Below are positions 1 through 10,460 of a stretch of DNA of 64,000 bases, piece after piece; the first letter of the stretch is position 1; each line of letters starts with the position of its first letter. The notes below the pieces were generated by a model. It saw only the letters and a program-made list of their open reading frames with translations, was not told the origin of the DNA and did not search any database. The DNA is taken from the NCBI GenBank assembly GCA_039707655.1, contig CM077667.1, positions 157,894,642 through 157,958,641 of the forward strand, given 5' to 3'. This DNA is from Elymus sibiricus (taxonomy: Eukaryota > Streptophyta > Magnoliopsida > Poales > Poaceae). Position numbers and translations under genes: made by a program.

Positions 1-784
1 TCACATCCGTAGGCAAGTAGACCGACCCTTGCCTGCATCTAGTACTATTACTCCACCCATCGACCGCTATCCAGCATGCATCTAGAGTATTAAGTAAAAC
101 AGAGTAATGCTTGAAGAACAATGACATGATGTAGACAAAATAAATCAAATAAATATGAATCTACCCCATCGTTCTATCCTTAGTGACAGCAATACAAATA
201 CGTGTCTTTTTGCATACTTTGTCACTGGGATATAGAGCACCGCAAGATTGAACCCACTACAATACACCTCTCTCACTGAAGATAAACCAATATAGTTGGC
301 CAAACTACATCGATAGATCGGAGAGAATTACTAAGCTATAATAATCATGCAAATAAGATCCAAATAATTCAGAGGAGACTCAAATCTTTTTCATGAATAA
401 TCTAAACATAAACCCACAATTCATCGGATTCCAACAAACGCACTGCGGAAAGTGTTTACATAAGATAGATCACCGCGGGAATCGTGGTGATCGTGGCATC
501 AAAGAACATAGAGAGAGAGACATCTAGGTACTAGCTATGGACCCGTAGGTATGTGGTGAACTACTCACTCATCACCATGGGAGCGGCAAGGTTGATTTAA
601 AGGCCCTCCGTGATCGATCCCCCCTCCGGCAGGGCACCGGAACAGGGCTCTAGATGGGCACACGGGGGAACAGAGACTTGTGGCAGCGGAAAAAGTGTTT
701 CGGGAGCTCCCCTAGGGTTTTTGGAATATATGAGAATTTATAAGCCAGAGAACGAGGTCAGGAGAGGCAAGGGGCACAAGCTAA
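1..784 (-). mobile_element. Element A 3' LTR, distal part (Athila-type gypsy)
   Basis: This is the downstream part of an LTR read on the minus strand; the LTR begins at 13263 and is cut by element B at 784/12964. Joining the two pieces across B and removing one CAGGG copy gives continuous LTR sequence, with the start TGATACGTCTCC at 13263. The distal LTR end lies beyond the left edge, so more than 1.08 kb of LTR is present. It has a TATA box on the minus strand and no coding content. The start sequence and the downstream leader resemble Triticeae Athila elements, probably Fatima-like; the family name is recalled, not searched. Confidence 0.75.
736..744 (-). promoter_or_regulatory. TATA box of element A LTR
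   Basis: The minus strand reads CTTATAAAT, with a GC-rich stretch upstream and a leader-like stretch downstream, in the middle of the LTR as expected for the U3/R border. Assignment is by motif and position only. Confidence 0.5.
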
Positions 785-789
785 CAGGG

Positions 790-1346
790 TGTCATGGGAA
801 TGTCCCTGACAATATAACTAGGGGTACGAATGGAGGGGCGATGTCTAGCTACGGATCAAGTGTTTCACTCGGATGTGTACGAGTTCAGGCCCCACTCGGA
901 AGTGGTAAAAGCCCTACGTCTCGAGCCCGAGGGCTGGTTTGTTTTGCTTATGGGGATGTATGAGAATACAAGTGTCGGAACCTTGCTATGGCGTCCGGTG
1001 GTGGCTTATATAGAGTGCGCCACCACCAGCCGAGCGCCGCATTGAATGCTAGTTAGAGCTACGTTACAGAAACTGCCGCTTTAACTAGAGCGTTACAGGT
1101 AACGCATGACTGATCAATCCCGGAGGACGTCTCTTCATGTACCTCAATGCTTCGTCTCCTGGACCGTTGAGTTCTTGCTGACCGACTGTGGATGTAGCCA
1201 TCCGAGTGCGTCTTCAGGTACATCCGAGTGATTCCTCAGATCTGACCGAGTGCACTTCTACTTCCAAGCTTTGATGCGGATATGGGACCATTGGTGGGCC
1301 CTAGATGTCAGGTCCATGACCCTACCCAGGGTAGACATCCTCATCA
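790..1346 (-). repeat. Element B 3' LTR
   Basis: On the plus strand it runs from TGTCATGGGA to CCTCATCA, and it is matched along its length by 12402-12958. It is preceded by TSD CAGGG (785-789). On the minus strand the sequence just before it ends in GAGGGCTAC, a weak polypurine tract. It contains five exact copies of CCGAGTG/CACTCGG. A hand comparison of the first 75 bases with the other LTR gives about seven mismatches, so the insertion is not recent. Confidence 0.93.
1006..1013 (-). promoter_or_regulatory. TATA box, element B 3' LTR
   Basis: The minus strand reads CTATATAA within GCACTCTATATAAGCC. The partner LTR has CTATATAT at the matching place (12618-12625). In the 3' LTR copy, transcription from here would read out into element A. 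Confidence 0.55.
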
Positions 1347-1812
1347 GTAGCCCTCGAATCCATGAGGTTTTATTAGTCGAGTGATCGACACTCGGAAGCA
1401 TCGATGACCTTTCGGAAAAGTTCAAGAGACAATCATGTCGTTCCTCACTCGGCCTCAAACCAAAATGGATTCAGGATCAAGATCTTCGATGAAAATTATC
1501 TTGTTGTTTAATGCGAGTGGTCAGCTGACGTGAGCCGTTCACTCGGTTCGCAGGAGGGTGTCACCAGGATTACTCGTGATGTGGAGCTCGTCGCCTTTGA
1601 ACACGGAAAACTTCACGGGCATTCAAAATCGCCGAAACTGCGCGTGAGCGCACGGCGAAACGGTCGTGTCCCAAATTTTTTTGGGAAATGGGCACGACGC
1701 CTCGATAACCGCGCCAAGAATCACGCCACGCGTCCCCGAGGCCCTGAACAGTGGATTCGCAGATCTCGCTTCATTTGCGGATTGACGGCCCAAGATTGCG
1801 CCGGATCTTTTG
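1347..1812. other. Element B 3' noncoding region, upstream of antisense gene
   Basis: No credible gene is seen. For gag-pol this is the 3' untranslated region before the polypurine tract; for the plus-strand accessory gene it is the upstream region. It contains at least three CACTCGG copies (about 1390, 1447 and 1542). Confidence 0.6.
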
Positions 1813-1820
1813 TATAAATA
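1813..1820 (+). promoter_or_regulatory. TATA box of the antisense accessory gene
   Basis: TATAAATA lies 125 bases before the first in-frame ATG at 1945, on the strand opposite gag-pol and outside the LTR. A pyrimidine-rich leader follows. It suggests that the antisense gene has its own promoter. This is inferred from motif, distance and orientation; no transcript evidence is available. Confidence 0.6.
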
Positions 1821-1944
1821 ACGAAGAACACTGTTCGAGTGAGAACGGATCTCACTTTCCCCTTGCCCCTCGTCTTCTCAGACACCCTCCTGCACACCTT
1901 CCACTTTTCCTTCGTTGAAGGCGGCTCTGAGCTCATCGGCGAAG

Positions 1945-4900
1945 ATGCGCATGGCGTCCGCGACCATGAAGGCCGAGCGGGCAAAGAAGAGCTCTCGTGC
2001 CTCCTCTTCCAGTGCCGGAGCGCCGGCCGGATGGACACAAGGTGAGTGGCTTCCGTCGCGGGTGACCAAGGCCCGGATGCTCGACCTGGAGGATCAAGGA
2101 TTCGTGCCCGCGGGGAGCTGGTGGCTGCCGGGGGCGGAAGAAGAGGAGCCATCGCCGAAGGGGGATGAGCGTGTGCTCTTGGTGACTCACCTCGAGCAAG
2201 GTTTCTCTCTGCCGCCTCACCCTTTCTTCCAAAGATTTCTGAGTTTTTTCGGCGCTCAACTTCATCACCTTCCTCCCAACACTGTTGTCTATTTAGATGC
2301 ATTCATCTCTTTGTGTGAAAACTTCCTGGGTTGCCACACCCATTGGGGTCTCTTTAAACATCTCTTCACTTGCCGAGTGATGACTGTGAAAAAACCCACT
2401 AGGTCGGAGGACAAGACCAATGTGGCCCAACTATGGGAGGGACTCGGAATCCAACTGCGGGGCAAGGGTTGTTTCCCAAAGATGACTTTCCCTGATTCGG
2501 TAAAGGGGTGGCAGGAGAATTGGTTCTACTGCCACGACATTCCAGTCGGCGAGGGTCAGCCGGGACTCCCACCATATACTTCGGAGCACGTTCAGCCAGT
2601 TCCCCGGTTGACAGTGACCAAAGAGGAGAATACCGAAGTGGACATCTTAGTGATAGCGTTAGTGGCTCTGGTGCAGAAAGGTGTCAACGATCTCGACCTG
2701 CTAGAGGTTTTCCTCCAAAGGAGGATCCAGCCACTGCAAGCCCGAGGTCATCCCATGTGGGAATACTCCGGGCTGAGTGATCCTACCCGAACTTACCCGG
2801 AGGAGCTCAAGGAGGAAGAGGTGGAGTCCAAGATCAAGGAGATCACACCAACACGTGACAACCCCAGGGGGAGCAGGCTGGTGGCCCCACTCTCATTGGA
2901 GAACCCGGCGAAAAAGGTAAATTCCGAAGGTTTATCATCCGAGTGATGTTCGTATATTTGTTGAAATTGATCCGACTGATTCTGCTTTTCACTCGGTAGG
3001 CCTTCACACAAATGAGCAGTCCGGTGCCACTCGTGGATAGGGGTCCCGTCGACGTTGCCAGCGACACTGACCATCCAGAAGACTCGGCCGAAGCTGGAGA
3101 GTATGAAGAGCCTGTTGACGGCAAGAAGCATCAGGAGGATGATGAGGAGGGCTCAGAGGATGACGATGAAGTGGAATCGTCGCGCTCGAAAGACCGAGTG
3201 CCCGAATCTCGCTCCAAAGCGCACCATGACTCGGGAGTCCGCGGTGGCGGGCCCAAAGGATCGAGAGCTGCCAAGTCGAGTGGATCTGTTCTTCCAACCC
3301 GTGCTTCAAAGTGTGGGCATGGAGAGCTTGCTTCTTCTGCCGAGAAGACGGCGAAGCAGCCCAAAATTGCTACAACCAAGCCTCCGAAGCCGGCGAGCAA
3401 AGAGGCGCTAGTGCAGCTGGAGATAATGAGTGACCGACTGAAGACGGCGTACGATGCGAGTAAGGCTCTGAAGAAGAATGTCCGAGTAAGTACTCTTGTA
3501 AGTATCCTCCGTAGTCAAAAAAATTATGTTTCTGTCTTGTAAGGATTCGTATCCGAGTTCGAGTACACCGGCTGGGTGTGTCTGAGTTCCAGTGGGGGCG
3601 CGCTGAGCGCACCCACTGGGTGTAGTCCCCGAGACTGCCGTCGACTGGAGCAGTCGGCGGGACTCTTGAAGTCCGAATGAATGTAGTGTTCAATCCATCT
3701 ATTTTGTTTTTGATTTTCCAGTGGGGGCGCGCTGAGCGCACCCACTAGGTGTAGTCCCCGAGGCTATCGTTGACTGAAGCAGTCGGCGGGAGTCTTAGAG
3801 TTCGAGTCAAAATATTGACCAATATCCTTTGCTTTAAATCTCGTTTGCAGTCTGTTTGTGAGCTCGGAAGCCACTACAAAACTCTGGAGAAGGAGGTGTT
3901 GGACCTACGCGTTAGCCTTGAGGCCAAGAAGACCAATAACACCCAATTGGAGGAGGAGAAAAAGGCACTTGAAGGTATGTTCTTCCTGCCCGACTGTAAT
4001 AATAGCTTTTCCCTTCTCCATCCGACTAAATATGCTTCATTAGATTTTTGTAGAGAAAATCGTGAACTTGTCCAACGGCTGAAGAATTCTATTTCTTTAG
4101 AAACTGTGAAGATTGCTCTTGAGAAGAAGGATACTGAACTGGCGGCCTCTCAGAAGGAAGCCAGCCGAAAAGCCAAGGAGGCCGAGGAGAAACCGAGGTC
4201 AGTCGAAAAACTGGAGGATGAGAAGAATGCTTTGGAGGCCGCTGCTCAGAAATCCAAGGAAGAGCTTGTGGAATTAAAGAGGTTGCAAACCGAATGGGAG
4301 ACCAAGCTCAAGCACATTAGTGCCAAAAAAGCTGAGCTGGAGCAGTATGTTGAGGAGTTCAGCGGCGAGGCCAATGAAAAGCTCAAAGGTAACCTTTCCG
4401 AGTGACACTCATGGAACTTGATTAAGCCGAATGAAATTTGTATGTCCCTGATCTCGTTCTGCATTTGTCCGAATTCAGCATTTTGTGACGATGTGGCGGA
4501 GGAGACGGACAAAATCGAGAAGGAGCTGGACCCTGCCCAGGGTTTACTCAAGGACAGTGCTGCCATGAGCGTGCTTCGCTTGGAAGAGCGTGTTGAGCAA
4601 GTGGCCCTGTATATCAGGGAGCTTAGCATTGCCATCTCTACGATTGATCGCGACATATTTGCTGATGACGAGCCTTCGAAGGATCTGGAAACAGTGTTAG
4701 CTCGAGTGAAGGCAGTGCCATGCCGAGTGAAAGACTGGAAGAAATCAGCGGCCCAGGCTGGTGCTGACATCGCCCTCTCGTTGGTCCGCATCCACTTCAA
4801 GGGGGTGGATGAGAAGAAGCTGAAGTCCCTCGAGGTGGCTAACAGGAAGCACACCAAGATTGAAGACTTCATGGAGATGTTCATGGAGGCTGCCACTCGG

Positions 4901-5014
4901 ATAGCGGACAACATCGACCTGGACACCTTCTTGGAAGCAGTGCCCCCGTCCGAATGTTCATCCAGTTTAAACTCTTTTAAGTATTTGCCTCGGAATGCCG
5001 AGCGGTTGCTGTAA
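1945..5014 (+). CDS. Spliced antisense accessory protein of element B (gypsy-type transposon domain plus coiled coil)
   Basis: Five predicted exons: 1945-2916, 3000-3485, 3851-3974, 4044-4388 and 4479-5014, about 820 codons. Introns start GT and end AG, and phases match at every junction (0, 0, 1, 1). Exon 1 resembles the putative gypsy-type transposon domain (Pfam PF04195, Transposase_28), roughly residues 50-250, around the stretch WLPGAEEEEPSPKGDERVLL and the following PPHPFFQRFL. Exon 2 is acidic, then Lys/Ser-rich. Exons 3-5 are rich in Glu, Lys and Leu heptads, consistent with a coiled coil. No enzymatic motif is visible and the function is unknown. Unlike gag-pol, it has no in-frame stop in the spliced reading. 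The intron of 69 bases (3975-4043) is in frame and could be retained. GTAAGT at 3498 is an alternative phase-0 donor for intron 2. Confidence 0.75.
3589..3800 (+). repeat. Duplicated palindromic block inside intron 2 of the accessory gene
   Basis: Two direct copies about 129 bases apart start at 3589 and 3718, each with CCAGTGGGGGCGCGCTGAGC followed by GCACCCACT and then GGTGTAGTCCCCGAG (one base varies). The GTGGG...CCCAC arms around GCGC make each copy self-complementary. Confidence 0.75.
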
Positions 5015-5138
5015 CCATGAAACTTTAAGTGAGCCTGAGCCTCGTACTGTTTGAACCTTTATCCGTACCTTCCAGCCGAATGATGCAGTTCTCATTTTTT
5101 TTGGCTTTATTCGATCTTTGGTCTCAGATGGTTCAATC

Positions 5139-6075
5139 TTAGGCAATGCGGAGTCGCGGCTAAGTCCCCAAGTGTGGGCGAGACCCTCACTCGGAGTAGT
5201 TTGTCCTTAGATGAACAATGATAGTCCTATTCATCTTGACAACCGAGTGTGGAAGATGTCCTCACTCGAAGTAGTTTTTAACTTAGGCGACGCGGAGCTG
5301 TGGCTAAGCTCCCGAGTGTGGGCGAGACCCTCACTCGGAGTAGTTTGTCCTTAGATGAACAATTATAGTCCTGTTCATCTTGACAACCGAGCATGGAGGA
5401 TGTCCTCACTCGGAGTAGTTTTTAACTTAGGCGACGCAGAGCCGTGGCTAAGCCCCCGAGTGTGGGCGAGACCCTCACTCGGAGTAGTTTGTCCTTAGAT
5501 GAACAATTATGGTCATGTTCATCTTGACAACCGAGCATGCAGGATGTCCCCACTCGAAGTAGTTTTTAACTTAGGCGACGCGGAGCCGCGGCTAAGCCCC
5601 CGAGTGTGGGCGAGACCCTCACTCGGAGTAGTTTGTCCTTAGATGCACAATGATGGTCCTGTTCATCTTGACAACCGAGCATGGAGGATGTCCCCACTCG
5701 AAGTAGTTTTTAACTTAGGCGACGCGGAGCCGCGGCTAAGCCCCCGAGTGTGGGCGAGACCCTCACTCGGAGTAGTTTGTCCATAGATGAACAATGATGG
5801 TCCTGTTCATCTTGACAACCGAGCGCGGAGGATGTCCTCACTCGAAGTAATTTTTAACTTAGGCGACGCGGAGCCGCGGCTAAGCCCCCGAGTGTGGGCG
5901 AGACCCTCACTCAGAGTAGTTTGTCCTTAGATGAACAATGATGGTCCTGTTCATCTTGACAACCGAGCATGGAGGATGTCCTCACTCGAAGTAGTTTTTA
6001 ACTTAGGTGACGCGGAGCCGCGGCTAAGCCCCCAAGTGTGGGCGAGACCCTCACTCCGAGTAGTTTTTACTTAGG
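5139..6075. repeat. 144-bp tandem repeat array in element B
   Basis: The landmark AGTGTGGGCGAGACC starts at 5171, 5315, 5459, 5603, 5747, 5891 and 6035, exactly 144 bases apart with no indel over seven registers, so about 6.5 copies. Each unit is a diverged dimer: a second ACCGAG...CACTCG half follows the first by about 75 bases. Self-complementary ends (CGAGTG...CACTCG, GATGAA...TTCATC) could form hairpins. The array lies between the 3' ends of the accessory gene and pol and has no long ORF. Tat elements are known to seed satellites from this region. Confidence 0.95.
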
Positions 6076-6127
6076 CAAAATCAGGTTTGCATCTAAGTGG
6101 CAGTCAGATTTCAACAAGATTTAATGA

Positions 6128-6133
6128 AATAAA
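6128..6133 (+). promoter_or_regulatory. Possible poly(A) signal downstream of the array
   Basis: AATAAA on the plus strand lies in an AT-rich patch about 50 bases past the repeats. If used, the accessory transcript would carry the whole 144-bp array in its 3' untranslated region. Motif only. Confidence 0.35.
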
Positions 6134-6194
6134 ACTTTATTCATCGAGATCACTCGGATTCATTACTGGAATGACAAGCTAAAGTAGTTATGTT

Positions 6195-9100
6195 CTAGGT
6201 GTAGAACTTGCGAAGCAGGTCCGCGTTCCAAGCCCGAGGCTCTTCTACTCTATCTTTGATATTATAAAGCCGATAGGCTCCGTTATGCAAGACATTGGAG
6301 ATCACATACGACCCCTGCCACGGAGGCGTGAGCTTGTGGGGTCTCTGCTGATCCAGTCGGAGAACAAGATCTCCTTCTTGAAAGGCTCGGCCCTAGACGT
6401 GTCTGTCATGGTAACGCCTCAAATCTTGCTGATAAAGCGTCGATCTGATGAGGGCCATCTCTCTCTCTTCCTCCAGAAGGTCGATGCCATCTTGACGAGC
6501 GGTTTCAGCTTCAGCTTCATCATATAGTTCCACTCGGGGGAATTGTGCTGAAGATCACTCGGTAGCACCGCCTCTGACCCGTACACCATGAAGAAAGGTG
6601 TGCGCTTTGTAGAGCGGTTTGGGGTTGTCTGAATGCCCCATAAGACAGAAGGCAACTCTTCAGCCCAAGCTCCAGCAGCATACTTCAGGTCTCTCATCAA
6701 TCGGGGCTTCAAACCTTGCAGAATCATTCCGTTTGCGCGCTCTGCCTGTCCATTCGACTGCGGGTGAGCCATTGAGGCGTAATTAACCCGAGTGCCTTGA
6801 GAGAAACAGAATTCACGGAACTCGTCTGAGTCAAAGTTCTTCCCATTATCTGTGATGATATCATGAGGCACGCCGAACCTGAAGATGATTTGCCGAATGA
6901 AACTGACAGCTGTGCCTGCATCTAAGCTCTTAATGGGCTTTGCTTCAACCCACTTGGTGAACTTGTCAACCGCGACGAGTAGATGTGTGAATCCACTCGA
7001 CCCACTCCATAAGGGGCCGACCATATCTAGGCCCCATACGGCAAACAGCCAAGTGATCGGGATCGTCTTGAGCGCGGACGCTGGCTTGTGAGACTTGTTC
7101 TTGTAGAACTGACATCCGACACACAGGTCCACCAAGTCCTTTGCCGCTTCATTGGCTCGGGGCCAATAGAATCCCGCTCAGAAAGCTTTAGCAACCAAAG
7201 TTCGAGAGGACGCATGGTGACCACAAGTTCCCGAGTGGACTTCATGTAGAATCTGCAGCCCTTCCTCTGGGGAAATGCATTTTTGGACGACTCTTGTGGT
7301 GCTTTTCTTGTACAACTGATCTCCCATTACTTTGAATGACTTGGACCGACGGACGATCCGACGGGCTTCTTCTTCGTCTTTAGGGAGTTCTTGTCTTAGC
7401 AAGTATGCCAAGTAAGGTTGAGTCCACTCGGGAGTGATTACCAGCATTTCATGGACCAGATCCACTATGGCTGGAACTTCAATCTAAGTCAGATCAGATG
7501 AACCGACTGCTTGCGGGGGCTCTTCTGTGAAAGGATCTTCTGCGATAGTCGGAGCACGCAGATGTTCAAGGAATATGTCATTCGGGACTACTCGCCGAGT
7601 GGATCCGATCTTTGCCAGATCCTTTGCCGCTTGATTCTTTGCACGAGGGATGTGATGCAATTCTAAGCCTTCAAAATTCTTCTCCAGCTTCCTGACCGCG
7701 TTGTAGTATCCGGTCATTGCTGGACGCCGAATGTCCCACTCCTTCATCACTTGATTGACAACGAGGTCCGAATCACCGTAGACCATCAGCCGACGAATGC
7801 CGAGTGAGATGGCCATGCGGAGTCCGTACAGGAGGACCTCATTGTTTCCTGAGTCAAAATGGATTTGGAGAACATAGTTCAGTCGGTCTCCTTTGGGAGA
7901 GACAAGAACCACGCCAGCCCCCGAGCCATTAAGCATCTTGGATCTATCGAAGAACATGGTCCAGTGTTTGGGAACACTCGGGATTGGTTGCTCCTGCTCA
8001 ATCCACTCGGCCATAAAATCAACCAACGCTTGGGACTTGATTGCTTTCTTGGCTTCAAATTTGATTTCCAATGGAATGAGTTCGATTGCCCACTTCGCCA
8101 CTCGGCCAGCGGCGTCCCTGTTGTGCAAGATCTCCGACAGGGGAGCGCTGCTGACGACCGTGACTGAGTGATCTTGGAAGTAATGAACTACCTTTTTGGC
8201 AGTCAGGTAAATGCCATAAACCAGCTTCTAGTAGTGCGGGTACCTTTGCTTGGAAGGAGTTAGCACTTCTGAGATGTAATATATGGGTCTTTGGACTTTG
8301 AATGCTTTTCCTGGCTCTTCGCGCTCCACCGCAAGGACTGTGCTTACCACCTGGCTGGTCGCCGCGATGTACAGGAGTAAAGGTTCCTGACTGCCCGGAG
8401 CAGCTAACACCGGCTGGGTGGAAAGCAATGCCTTGAGTTCTACGAACGCGGCTTGCGCTTCATTGGTCCACTCGAATTTTTCTGACTTCTTCATCAATCA
8501 GTAAAGAGGGAAAGCCTTCTCTCCGAGTCTTGAAATGAATCGGCTCAGGGCCGCAAGGCATCCTGTCAACCTCTGCACATCATGTAAGTGCTCTGGCTAC
8601 TTCATTAGGACTATGGCACCGATTTTATCTGGGTTAGCGTCAATCCCCCGTTCGGAAATGAGAAAACCGAGTAACTTTCGGGCAGGCACTCCGAATGTGC
8701 ACTTAGCTGGATTCAGCGCTATCCCGAAGCGCCGTAGGTTTGCGAAGGTTTCGGCGAGGTTAGTCAAGAGGTCGGAACCTTTCCTAGACTTGACCACGAT
8801 ATCGTCCATATAGGCCTCCACGTTCCGACTGATTTGCTTCTGCAAATACTTCTGGATCATGCGCTAAAAAGTAGCCCCAGCATTCTTCAAGCCGAATGGC
8901 ATCATGACATAGCAAAAACACCCGAATGGGGTGATGAAGGCTGTTTTTATTTCATCACGGCCGAACATTCGGATCTGGTGGTACCTAGAGTACGCATCCA
9001 GGAACAACAGACGTTCGCATCCGGCTGTAGAGTCCACTATCTGATCTATCCTAGGTAAAGGAAAATGATCTTTCTGGTAGGCCCGATTAAGGTGTTTGAA

Positions 9101-10460
9101 GTCAATGCACATACGGAGTGACTTATCCTTCTTCGGCACCAGGACCACATTCGCGAGCCACTCGGAGTGGTAGATCTCATGAATGAACTCGGCAGCGAGA
9201 AGCCGAGCTATCTCGTGACCAATCGCCTTGCGCTTCTCGACGGAGGATCGATGCAAGTACTCCTTGACTGGCTTGGCCTTGGGGTCGGTTCGGAGTTGGT
9301 GCTCAGCCAATTCCCTGGGAACACCCGGCATGTCAGATGGCTTCCATGCGAAGATGTCCCAGTTCTCACGGAGGAACTGGATGAGCTCGGCTTCCTATTT
9401 GTCTCCGAGTGAAGTGGAGATGTTCGTCGGAGCGGCATTCGGGTCACTCGGATGGACATGAACTTGCTTGGTCTCGCCAGACGATTGGAAAGCAGATTCT
9501 GAAGCTGGCCTCTTTGACCTGAGCAGATCAGCCGTATCCACTTCCTTCTTGTATCCTTCAAGTTCGACTGCCAGCACTTGTTCATTGGCTATCTTCATGC
9601 CCTGCTGAAGGCACTCTTCGGCGACTTTCCGATCTCCAGTGACTGTAATCACGCCCTTAGGTCCTGGCATCTTGAGCTTGAGATACACGTAACATGGTCT
9701 GGCCATGAAACGTGCGTAGGCAGGCCTACCCAGGATGGCGTGGTAAGCACTGCGGAAGTCGACCACCTCAAAGGTCAGTTTTTCCTTTCAGAAATTCTTC
9801 TCGCCGCCGAATACTATGTCCAGCGCGATCTGACTGGGTGATCCGGCCTTCTTTCCAGGGACGATCCCATGGAAATGCATGTTGCTCTTGCTCAATCGGG
9901 ACATCGGGATGCCCATAGCACTGAGTGTGTCGGCATATATGATATTAAGTCCGCTGCCTCCGTCCATTAGGACTTTGCGCAATCGGACACCACCCACTGC
10001 TGGGCCAACAACTAGTGCTTGCCTCCCGGAGGTGGCAATGTGGGGCGGATGGTCCGACTGGTCGAAGGTGACAGGCTTCTTCGTCCAGTTGAGGTATTTG
10101 GTAGCAGTCAGAACTGCCATATTAACCTCCCGATTGATTACTTTGAGCTGCCTTCTGCTTTCAACGTCAGCAAAAATCACGTTGATGACTTTGTCGATTT
10201 TCGGATACTCAGAAGTATCCTCCTCATCCTCGACATCGACCTTCTCACTCGAGGGCTCAGCGCCCATCTCCTGCTTGAGCAGGCGACATTCCTGAGTGGA
10301 GTGCTTCGGAAGCACAACGTTGCCTTCTTCATCCGTCTTGGTATGAATCTGGCATGGCTGGTCAAGGATGTCGGATTTGTACTCGGACTTTTTCTTGGGA
10401 GTCCATTCTTTCTTCTTCTTCTTGGGCTTCGGCTTGCCTTGCCCCTGCCCTTGGACAGAT
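6195..10460 (-). pseudogene. pol: Element B pol: protease, RT, RNase H, archaeal-type RNase H, integrase (degenerate)
   Basis: One reading frame runs from about 10315 to 6540, then shifts at a C-run (plus-strand G run 6536-6540) and ends at 6195 after the residues ADLLRKFYT. Protease: MDGGSG near 9960 and ILGRP near 9700. Reverse transcriptase: about 9331-8597, with YMDD at 8801-8812. RNase H: about 8497-8130. Archaeal-type RNase H: about 8010-7580; the usual DGS is DRS, and NNE is followed directly by VLLYGL, so the block with the family's catalytic Glu seems deleted. Integrase: His/Cys zinc region about 7290-7090, then GLDMVG, TDNGKNF and NGQAERAN as the catalytic D, D and E. In-frame stops have their minus-strand first base at 9790, 9397, 8866, 8599, 8500, 8230, 7486, 7180 and 6395, all TAG or TGA. 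Confidence 0.9.

Noticed and set aside
610..1045. Two plus-strand frames at the left end
   Set aside because: They span the junction between A's LTR and B's LTR and encode nothing recognisable.
1721..2302. Minus-strand frame opposite exon 1 of the accessory gene
   Set aside because: It is a shadow of the plus-strand exon, low complexity and without a domain.
5139..6075. CRISPR-like or minisatellite gene coding region
   Set aside because: There are no spacers between the repeats, and the unit has no open frame through the array.
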